Both the position numbers and the translations under genes were made by a program. Positions 1-5,127 of a stretch of DNA of 5,640 nucleotides are shown here, in pieces. Source of the stretch: an uncultured bacterium (GTDB taxonomy: Bacteria > Bacillota_I > Bacilli_A > RF39 > UBA660); assembly GCA_949285775.1 (NCBI GenBank), contig CASEAD010000035.1:1-5640 (forward strand), read 5' to 3'. Within the stretch, counting starts at the first letter, position 1. The number at the start of each line of letters is the position of its first letter. The notes beneath the pieces are model-generated. The model worked only from the letters and a program-made list of their open reading frames with translations. It did no database searches and was not told where the DNA came from.

Positions 1-969
1 AGAGTAAGGAAAGGAATATTAGCCTTATCTAGAAGAAAGTATACAAATAATTTGAGAATAATGCTAGATAATGATAAAGATAAAATGAGGGAGATAAAAG
101 AAAAAATTAAAAAAGTTATTAAAGAATTGCATATGAAGGAAAAACAAAAAAGAGATATAGATAGTAATGAAATGTGGTTAGTATTAGAAAAAAAGGATGA
201 AGAAAGAGGAGAAGAGTTAGCTAATGATACTTTAAGGGCTGTTGATGATTTAATAGAAAGATTAAGTAATAGAGAAGAGAGTGATGATCCTTTTAAATTG
301 GAAACATTTTCTTTTGAGATAAGAAAATTGATAGATAAGTTTTCTTTAGAGGAAAAAATAGAATATCAAAATGAGTTAGATGCAATAATGAAGGAACATC
401 ATACTTTATTAGAAAAATCTAATAAAAATGATAGATTATATGTTGATTCTGTTATATATGGAAAGTTATTTAAGTTGAAATATTCTATAGAAAGAAAACT
501 AGAGAGTGAAGTTTTACTTGATAAAAATTATAATGATATTGAAAATGTTATTAAAAGTATTTCTTTAGAGGATAGTTTTAGTGATAATTTAAATAGAATT
601 AATATGATTGTTAAGAGTATTGCTGATAGAAGAAATAAGTTAAGTTTATTACAAAAAGGTAAGTTAGATAGTTATATTGCTTCTATTTATATAGACATTA
701 TTAAAAAGTCATTTGTTAATGGAGATTTTAATGAGGAGTTATTAAAAGAAATAGATATACAGTATATTATTGCAATTGTTAGTGTTGTTGATTCTGAATG
801 TGATAAGGTTATGGGAAGTGATGATTATTCATTACAGCAACAAATAATAATGAAACAAAGAGATAAGAATAGTAATGTTTATGGATATATTAGTGATGTT
901 TTAAGATTATTAAATGATAATAAAGAAGAAGGTAAGAGTATAGTTAAAAGACTAAATACGGGAATTTAG
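1..969 (+). CDS. Unrecognised charged helical protein, 5' end outside window
   Basis: I do not recognise this protein. The frame is open from base 1 to a TAG stop, giving 322 visible residues. The first plausible starts inside the window (TTG at 52, ATG at 61) have no convincing ribosome binding site, and the 17 codons before the TTG read as ordinary protein (RVRKGILALSRRKYTNN), so the true start is probably upstream. The visible N-terminus is basic. A Lys/Glu-rich stretch at about residues 25-53 should form a long helix or coiled coil. The rest alternates acidic and basic residues and looks helical. The only notable hydrophobic run (QYIIAIVSVV, about 254-263) is too short for a clear membrane segment. 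I see no signal peptide, enzyme motif or metal-binding cluster in the visible part; it looks cytoplasmic. The stop codon lies in the 3' arm of a shared terminator, so this gene ends its transcription unit. The coding region is real; the function is unknown. Confidence 0.8.
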   Translation, partial: RVRKGILALSRRKYTNNLRIMLDNDKDKMREIKEKIKKVIKELHMKEKQKRDIDSNEMWLVLEKKDEERGEELANDTLRAVDDLIERLSNREESDDPFKLETFSFEIRKLIDKFSLEEKIEYQNELDAIMKEHHTLLEKSNKNDRLYVDSVIYGKLFKLKYSIERKLESEVLLDKNYNDIENVIKSISLEDSFSDNLNRINMIVKSIADRRNKLSLLQKGKLDSYIASIYIDIIKKSFVNGDFNEELLKEIDIQYIIAIVSVVDSECDKVMGSDDYSLQQQIIMKQRDKNSNVYGYISDVLRLLNDNKEEGKSIVKRLNTGI

Positions 970-975
970 TCTTTT
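946..975. terminator. Bidirectional hairpin terminator between convergent genes
   Basis: A perfect 12-bp stem (AAAAGACTAAAT, 946-957, with ATTTAGTCTTTT, 964-975) encloses a 6-base loop (ACGGGA). The A-run in the 5' arm and T-run in the 3' arm give a U-tract on both strands, so it should act as a Rho-independent terminator in either direction. The TAG of the upstream + gene (967-969) is inside the 3' arm, and the TAA of the convergent - gene (975-977) begins at its last base. The stem is A/T-rich, so strength is uncertain. Confidence 0.8.
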
Positions 976-2360
976 TAATGAGTAATGGCTTTATTTGATA
1001 GGATGTTATCTCCTTCTATTGTTAATTGGACATCACATGTATAATTATTTTCATCTAGATATGTACAAGTAATGGTATCATTTTCGCTTGCTATAGCAAA
1101 TCTTAATACATTATAAATATAGTTGGGATCGCCGGTGTTTCCTATATATGTTAGCCAATTTTTGCTGTTTAGTGATTCTTGATAGGATATTCCGTTATTA
1201 GTTGCGTATTTTTCTATATATCCTTCTGTTCTATATCTTCCTTGGTTATAAGATACAATGGTTGCTATTATGTTATGATTAAAGTATATTAGGTCATTAG
1301 CGAGTTTGGCAGCACATAATCTGATGTTATCTTCTATGTTGGATAGGTCTATTAATATTTTATCTTGTAATAAGGAGTTATCAATATTGTTTCTACTATA
1401 GTCAGATATTGGTAAGAGGTTATCATAAGAATTTGTTTCGAAGTTGTATGCGGATATGGTGAAGGCTTGGAGTTTTTCGTCTAGGCTTAATTCTGGTCTA
1501 GTTAAAATATCTAATTCTGTCCAATATATTTGGTGTTGACATAAACCAATAGCGCCACCGCTATCTTGTGTTTCACTATGGATACCTTTTTCTTGGGTGG
1601 CTATGTAAGATATTAGGTTGGGATCTATGCCATACATATTTCCGTATTTTTCAAATAGATCGTAATAGTAATCTATAGTGGTATTATATTTGTTATATAA
1701 TCTTTCATCTATATTAATATCGTTTATGTTGAATGTGTAATAAAAGGTTTGAAAGGCTGTGTTTTCTTGTGTTTCACTATATAGGGTGATTTCTTGGTCT
1801 GTTGTATTTTCTTGGGTTTCTTCTTGAGGCTCTTTTTCTGATTGCTCAGTAGTTTGTTCTGTAATTGTTAGTTCATCTTCAATGATTATTGGTTCTTCTT
1901 CCGTTATGGTTATTTCGGGTTCGGTAGGTATTTCATCGGAAATTGTTTCTGAAGTATCGTATTGAGTTGTTGTTCTTGTTGGGGTTGGTTCTTCTATATC
2001 AATATCATTTGCTTCTATAATTAGTCCTGGTGATAGTATTTTTAATAAGGCTGTTGTAACAAGTATTCTTCCTAAATATTTATTGATTTTGTATAGGATA
2101 AGTCTTTGCTTTTTGGGTTTTATTTTATATTTTTCACAGATATTTAAAATTATTTCTAATTGTTTAGGGGTATTTAGATTAATATAAATATTATTTTTGA
2201 TTTGTTCTTTATTAAATAAGTTTTTATGTTTGGATAATGCTTCCATTAGAGATTGGGAATCTTCTTTATTTAAGTTATATGTATTTGTTTTATTGCTTTT
2301 TATTATTATTTGACAATATTTTTCTTTGGTATAAAATATTATTTTTCCGTAATCTTGCAT
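975..2360 (-). CDS. Membrane-anchored lytic transglycosylase-like protein (SLT domain)
   Basis: Predicted peptidoglycan-cleaving enzyme of the SLT/goose-lysozyme-like fold, 461 residues from the ATG chosen here. An in-frame GTG at 2369 would add three residues, but it lies inside the Shine-Dalgarno AAGGAAGTGAT, which is well spaced for the ATG. Order from the N-terminus: a Lys/Asn/Ile-rich region of about 95 residues with no signal peptide, probably cytoplasmic; one hydrophobic segment at about 99-115 (ILVTTALLKILSPGLII); a Glu/Thr-rich acidic linker at about 118-203; then the SLT domain at about 230-400. In that domain E257 (TQEKG) fits the catalytic glutamate, GGAIGLCQH (268-276) the GxxGLMQ motif, and SYNQG (370-374) the AYNAG motif. 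The C-terminus has a Cys pair (432 and 442). This suggests a type II membrane protein with the enzyme outside. About 65 residues separate GLCQH from the NIEDNI region, more than I expect for a minimal SLT domain. The family call is firm; the substrate and the N-terminal role are not known. Confidence 0.85.
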   Translation of the reverse strand: MQDYGKIIFYTKEKYCQIIIKSNKTNTYNLNKEDSQSLMEALSKHKNLFNKEQIKNNIYINLNTPKQLEIILNICEKYKIKPKKQRLILYKINKYLGRILVTTALLKILSPGLIIEANDIDIEEPTPTRTTTQYDTSETISDEIPTEPEITITEEEPIIIEDELTITEQTTEQSEKEPQEETQENTTDQEITLYSETQENTAFQTFYYTFNINDINIDERLYNKYNTTIDYYYDLFEKYGNMYGIDPNLISYIATQEKGIHSETQDSGGAIGLCQHQIYWTELDILTRPELSLDEKLQAFTISAYNFETNSYDNLLPISDYSRNNIDNSLLQDKILIDLSNIEDNIRLCAAKLANDLIYFNHNIIATIVSYNQGRYRTEGYIEKYATNNGISYQESLNSKNWLTYIGNTGDPNYIYNVLRFAIASENDTITCTYLDENNYTCDVQLTIEGDNILSNKAITH

Positions 2361-2364
2361 TTGA

Positions 2365-2375
2365 ATCACTTCCTT
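2365..2375 (-). promoter_or_regulatory. Ribosome binding site deciding the SLT gene start
   Basis: On the - strand AAGGAAGTGAT resembles the consensus AAGGAGGTGAT. The AGGAAG core ends 8 bases before the ATG at 2360. The alternative GTG start (2369-2367) lies within this element and would have no spacer, so the ATG is preferred. Confidence 0.75.
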
Positions 2376-2385
2376 TTTCTTTAAT

Positions 2386-2415
2386 ATTATAACATTTTTT
2401 TGATGTTTTTAACAA
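2386..2415 (-). promoter_or_regulatory. Sigma-A-type promoter for the SLT gene
   Basis: On the - strand, TTGTTA (2415-2410) is followed by an 18-bp spacer and a consensus TATAAT (2391-2386). The predicted transcription start is near 2379, about 20 bases before the ATG. The -10 box is strong and the -35 box is partial. It sits back to back with the obg promoter, with 18 bp between the two -35 boxes. Confidence 0.65.
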
Positions 2416-2433
2416 GAGGATGACAAATATTCT

Positions 2434-2462
2434 TTGTTTTTTAGACAAATTTATTGTATAAT
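2434..2462 (+). promoter_or_regulatory. Sigma-A-type promoter for obg
   Basis: TTGTTT (2434-2439), a 17-bp spacer and a consensus TATAAT (2457-2462). Transcription should begin near 2469, leaving a leader of only about 14 bases that is nearly all ribosome binding site. The short leader leaves no room for a riboswitch or attenuator. Confidence 0.7.
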
Positions 2463-2468
2463 AGTACG

Positions 2469-2476
2469 AAAGGAGG
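2469..2476 (+). promoter_or_regulatory. Strong ribosome binding site of obg
   Basis: AAAGGAGG ends 6 bases before the ATG at 2483. The near-perfect anti-16S match fixes the start and suggests efficient translation, as expected for an essential GTPase. Confidence 0.85.
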
Positions 2477-2482
2477 GATACT

Positions 2483-3751
2483 ATGTTTGTTGATGAGGTA
2501 TTAGTTACTGTTAGTGCTGGTCGTGGTGGTGATGGTTGTATGGCTTTTAGGAGAGAGAAGTATATACCAATGGGCGGTCCTTTTGGTGGTAGTGGCGGTA
2601 AGGGCGCTGATATTATATTTAAAGCTGATGAGGGACTTAGGACTTTGGTTGATTTAAGGTATCAGAAACATATAAAGGGATTATCTGGTGAGAATGGATC
2701 GGGTAAGAATCAGAATGGTAAGAAAGCAATAGATGTTATAGTTAGGGTTCCTGTTGGTACTACTATTCGTGATAGTGAGACGGGTAATGTTATTGCTGAT
2801 TTAGTTAAAAATGGGGATTATGTTGTTGTTGCGTATGGTGGTAGAGGTGGTAGAGGTAATGTTAGTCTTGCTACTAAGAGTAATCCTTGTCCATCGTATT
2901 GTGAAAGAGGGGAACCTGGGGAAGAGCGAAAGTTGAAAGTAGAGTTAAGGATGCTTGCTGATGTTGGTTTAGTTGGTCTTCCTAGTGTTGGTAAGAGTAC
3001 GCTTTTGTCTAAGATTACTAATGCTAATCCTAAAATAGCTAGTTATCATTTTACTACTTTATTTCCTAATTTGGGGGTTGTTAGTATTGATAATTATTCT
3101 TATACTGTAGCGGATCTTCCGGGGCTTATAGAAGGTGCTAGTGAGGGTATTGGGCTTGGAGATAAGTTTTTGAAGCATATTGAGAGGACTAAGATAATAG
3201 CGCATGTTATTGATATGTCTGGTAGTGAGGGGAGAGATCCTTATGATGATTATATTACGATAAGAAAAGAGCTTGAGAAGTTTAGTGATAAGTTATTAAA
3301 TAAGACAGAGGTTATTATTGCTAATAAGATGGATATTGAAGGGGCTAAGGATAATTTAGATAAATTTAAGGAGAAAGTTAATTGTGATATATTTGAAGTA
3401 AGTGCTATTAGGGGTGAAGGTTTAGATAAAGTAATGAGAGTTTTAGGGGATTTGGTTATGAATATTAAAGATGAGGTATTGTTTGAGGATGATGAGATAG
3501 AGAGTCATGTTTTATATAAATTTAAGAGAGAAAAGCCTTTTAATATAGTTAAAGATGGTAATGTGTATGTAATTGAAGGTGAGAGAGGAGAGAAGTTATT
3601 TGAGATGACTAATTTTAATACTGATGAGGCATTACTTAGATTTTCGCGTAAGTTGCGTGCGATGGGTGTTGATGATGAGTTAGAGAAGATGGGAATAAAA
3701 GAGGGAGATATTGTTAGGATAATGGATTATGAGTTTGAGTATACTAGATAA
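2483..3751 (+). CDS. obg: Obg/CgtA GTPase, ribosome assembly and stress
   Basis: Essential cytoplasmic P-loop GTPase that binds the large ribosomal subunit, acts in its late maturation and links to the stringent/stress response (established for the family). The 422 residues are close to the usual length and all three domains are present. The glycine-rich Obg fold spans about 1-158, with the typical AGRGGDG (12-18), GGPFGGSGGKGAD (31-43) and GGRGGRGN (119-126). The G domain spans about 159-328: G1 GLPSVGKST (165-173), switch I/G2 TTLFPNLG (191-198), G3 DLPGLIEGA (211-219), G4 NKMD (281-284) and G5 SAIRGEG (307-313). A C-terminal OCT domain covers about 340-419. All nucleotide-binding motifs are intact, so the enzyme should be functional. 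It is transcribed alone from its own promoter and ends in a terminator shared with gpsA; the rplU-rpmA ribosomal genes that often precede obg are not adjacent here. Codons are GT-rich, as for the other + genes. Confidence 0.98.
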   Translation: MFVDEVLVTVSAGRGGDGCMAFRREKYIPMGGPFGGSGGKGADIIFKADEGLRTLVDLRYQKHIKGLSGENGSGKNQNGKKAIDVIVRVPVGTTIRDSETGNVIADLVKNGDYVVVAYGGRGGRGNVSLATKSNPCPSYCERGEPGEERKLKVELRMLADVGLVGLPSVGKSTLLSKITNANPKIASYHFTTLFPNLGVVSIDNYSYTVADLPGLIEGASEGIGLGDKFLKHIERTKIIAHVIDMSGSEGRDPYDDYITIRKELEKFSDKLLNKTEVIIANKMDIEGAKDNLDKFKEKVNCDIFEVSAIRGEGLDKVMRVLGDLVMNIKDEVLFEDDEIESHVLYKFKREKPFNIVKDGNVYVIEGERGEKLFEMTNFNTDEALLRFSRKLRAMGVDDELEKMGIKEGDIVRIMDYEFEYTR

Positions 3752-3753
3752 AA

Positions 3754-3785
3754 AGAACAGGGACTTTTAATAGGGTTCCTGTTTT
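3754..3785. terminator. Bidirectional hairpin terminator between obg and gpsA
   Basis: AGAACAGGGAC (3754-3764) pairs with GTTCCTGTTTT (3775-3785): 11 pairs, of which two are G-U when read on the + strand, with a 10-base loop. A T-run ends the 3' arm on +, and an A-rich 5' flank (3750-3754) gives a U-tract on -. The obg stop ends three bases before the stem. The gpsA TAA (3769-3767) is in the loop, so the last gpsA codons form one arm. Confidence 0.75.
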
Positions 3786-4705
3786 AAGTATTTAATTAGG
3801 GTAGATATGTCTTTGTTTTGGTATAAGATGTTATAGATTATATTTATAATAGGGAAATTTAAGTTTTTTTCTTGGGTTAGATCATAGATGCTTTTAGCGG
3901 TGTATAAGCCTTCGATGGTGGTATTTTTTATATACTCATCTATTTCTTTTTTATTAGTGGTTGCTAATAGTTTTCCTAGGGTGTAATTTCTTGATTTTGT
4001 AGATGAGCAGGTCATAGTGATATCGTTTATTCCTGCGTGACTTATGATGGTATCTTTATTTCCACCTAGAGAAATGATTATATCTCTTATTTCATAGATG
4101 GCTTTAGTTAAAAATAGGGAGTTGGTTGATTCGGGGTAATTTAGTCCGTTTAGGATACCACAGGCTATAGCCATAACATTTTTTATCGCGCCACATATTT
4201 GAACTCCTATTAGATCGTTACTTATTTCAATATCTAAGTATTTACATTTTAGGCTTTGCATTACTTTATTAATGATAACGTTGCTTTTGGTTGCTAGGGT
4301 TAGACCCATTATTTTTTTATTCATCATGTCTTCAGCAAATGTTCCTCCGGAAATAACTCCTATGTTGGGGGTATTGATATATTTATTAATTATTTCTGTT
4401 GAAAATAGGTTATTGTTTTGGGATATTCCTTTGGTGGCGATTAAAATGTCTTGATTGTTATAATATTCTTTTAGTTCTTTGGTGGTGTTTTCTAAGTATT
4501 CGATTGGTAGGGCTATTACTAGTAAGTCTGTTTCTTTAATAGCGTTATTTAGATCGTTTGTAAATGTTATATCTTTATATTTATCTTTTAAGTTAATTAC
4601 TTCTTCTTTTATTTTACTCCACATTGTGATATGGCAATTATTTTCTTTAAACATTTGTGATAGTGCTAAGGCATATGCACCACAGCCTAGTATTGTTATA
4701 TTCAT
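3767..4705 (-). CDS. gpsA: NAD(P)-dependent glycerol-3-phosphate dehydrogenase
   Basis: Reduces dihydroxyacetone phosphate to sn-glycerol 3-phosphate with NAD(P)H, supplying the backbone for phospholipids; cytoplasmic. The 312 residues are slightly short of the usual 330-340. The N-terminal Rossmann fold begins with ITILGCGAYALAL (3-15) and includes LLVIALP (61-67) and ATKGI (90-94). The C-terminal helical domain carries the family's conserved lysine in CGAIKNVMAI (171-180, K175), GINDITMTCSS (225-235), SRNYTLGK (238-245) and TIEGLYTAK (263-271). Two motifs depart from the usual form: GxGxWGTALA is GCGAYALALS, and SGPxFAxE is SGGTFAEDM (119-127). The core lysine and SRN are kept, so activity is likely. 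The start is supported by a GGAGG Shine-Dalgarno 7 bases upstream, inside the preceding DUF192 gene. The ATG overlaps that gene's TGA (ATGA), indicating co-transcription and translational coupling. Confidence 0.95.
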   Translation of the reverse strand: MNITILGCGAYALALSQMFKENNCHITMWSKIKEEVINLKDKYKDITFTNDLNNAIKETDLLVIALPIEYLENTTKELKEYYNNQDILIATKGISQNNNLFSTEIINKYINTPNIGVISGGTFAEDMMNKKIMGLTLATKSNVIINKVMQSLKCKYLDIEISNDLIGVQICGAIKNVMAIACGILNGLNYPESTNSLFLTKAIYEIRDIIISLGGNKDTIISHAGINDITMTCSSTKSRNYTLGKLLATTNKKEIDEYIKNTTIEGLYTAKSIYDLTQEKNLNFPIINIIYNILYQNKDISTLIKYLKQEPY

Positions 4706-5019
4706 TTTTGGACCTCCATTTTAGTATTTATTTTTATATTAAAGTAATATGCTGGTGTTTCATATGTTTTATAGACATTTTTTTTGGGTAATATTATTTT
4801 ATTTTTTTTTAGGTTTGGGTAATAATAGAGGATAGTATTATTTTTATCACACATTATGACATCGATATTTTCTTTCATAAAGAAAGTGTGAATACTATTG
4901 CAATTATTAAATAATAGGGCTTTATTTATATTTTTGGTAAACATGAATCCTTTTAATCTTTTATAGAATGTATTACAAACGTATAGATCTATTTTTTTGT
5001 TTTGGTATATTAATAACAT
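4702..5019 (-). CDS. DUF192 family protein
   Basis: A small protein of 105 residues assigned to DUF192 (UPF0127) by pattern: NTFYKRLKGFMF (16-27) matches the family's A-T--R--GLMFR start, ALLFNN (34-39) its LLF strand, and IHTFFMKENIDVIMCD (43-58) its F-M-NT--LDVIFLD core. The end (YETPAYYFNIKIN) fits the weaker LELPAG---GI--GD region, without the usual Pro-Ala-Gly. The family's biochemical role is not established. Many members are exported, but this one has no signal peptide and is probably cytoplasmic. The start at 5019 has a modest GGTGAT ribosome binding site and lies about 10 bases from the predicted transcription start of a strong promoter. The gene overlaps gpsA by four bases, and its last codons contain the gpsA ribosome binding site, so it is the first gene of a two-gene operon. 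Protein composition is rich in Asn, Lys, Ile and Tyr, as expected for a - gene in this window. Confidence 0.85.
   Translation of the reverse strand: MLLIYQNKKIDLYVCNTFYKRLKGFMFTKNINKALLFNNCNSIHTFFMKENIDVIMCDKNNTILYYYPNLKKNKIILPKKNVYKTYETPAYYFNIKINTKMEVQK
4713..4717 (-). promoter_or_regulatory. gpsA ribosome binding site inside DUF192 coding region
   Basis: GGAGG on the - strand, 7 bases before the gpsA ATG at 4705. It lies within the codons for the Met-Glu-Val near the DUF192 C-terminus, so ribosomes finishing DUF192 pass over it just before the ATGA stop-start overlap. Confidence 0.85.
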
Positions 5020-5035
5020 TTTATCACCATAGATT

Positions 5036-5064
5036 AGTATATATTATTTAGTTTTTTATGTCAA
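5036..5064 (-). promoter_or_regulatory. Strong sigma-A-type promoter of the DUF192-gpsA operon
   Basis: On the - strand a perfect TTGACA (5064-5059), a 17-bp spacer and TATACT (5041-5036, one mismatch to TATAAT). It is the best promoter match in the window. The predicted start is near 5029, leaving a leader of about 10 bases before the DUF192 ATG. Confidence 0.8.
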
Positions 5065-5077
5065 ATTGATAATTGTA

Positions 5078-5106
5078 TAGAAAAATAGTTTTTAGTATGG
5101 TAAAAT
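5078..5106 (+). promoter_or_regulatory. Probable extended -10 promoter for the prepilin gene
   Basis: TGGTAAAAT (5098-5106) is an extended -10 box. A weak -35 match, TAGAAA (5078-5083, 4 of 6 bases), sits 17 bp upstream. Transcription should start near 5113, about 15 bases before the ATG. It is divergent from the DUF192 promoter, and the two -35 boxes are 13 bp apart. Confidence 0.55.
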
Positions 5107-5127
5107 AGTTATAGAAGGGTGATTTTT

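Noticed and set aside
52..60. TTG at 52 as the true start of the first gene
   Set aside because: No Shine-Dalgarno before it, and the same frame is open with protein-like codons back to base 1, so an upstream start is more likely.
2367..2369. GTG at 2369 as start of the SLT protein
   Set aside because: It lies inside the ribosome binding site that is correctly spaced for the ATG at 2360.
2411..2440. Imperfect inverted repeat AACAAGA / TCTTTGTT as an operator
   Set aside because: Needs a bulge, lies in AT-rich DNA and overlaps promoter boxes; not distinguishable from chance.
4272..4454. Open frame of 60 codons on + inside gpsA
   Set aside because: Antisense to a well-supported gpsA with intact motifs; no ribosome binding site and a hydrophobic composition typical of reverse-strand reading.
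4702..4704. TGA read as tryptophan (Mycoplasma-type code)
   Set aside because: Tryptophans checked in the first gene, the SLT protein and gpsA are all TGG, no TGA is found inside any gene, and the TGA here forms a classic ATGA stop-start overlap.
4479..4724. Open frame of about 81 codons on + across the gpsA start
   Set aside because: Antisense shadow of the gpsA N-terminus and the DUF192 end; no start signal or recognisable protein.
5020..5127. Search for a small gene or RNA in the gap between DUF192 and the prepilin gene
   Set aside because: The gap is filled by two divergent promoters and ribosome binding sites; no further coding frame or stable structure was seen.
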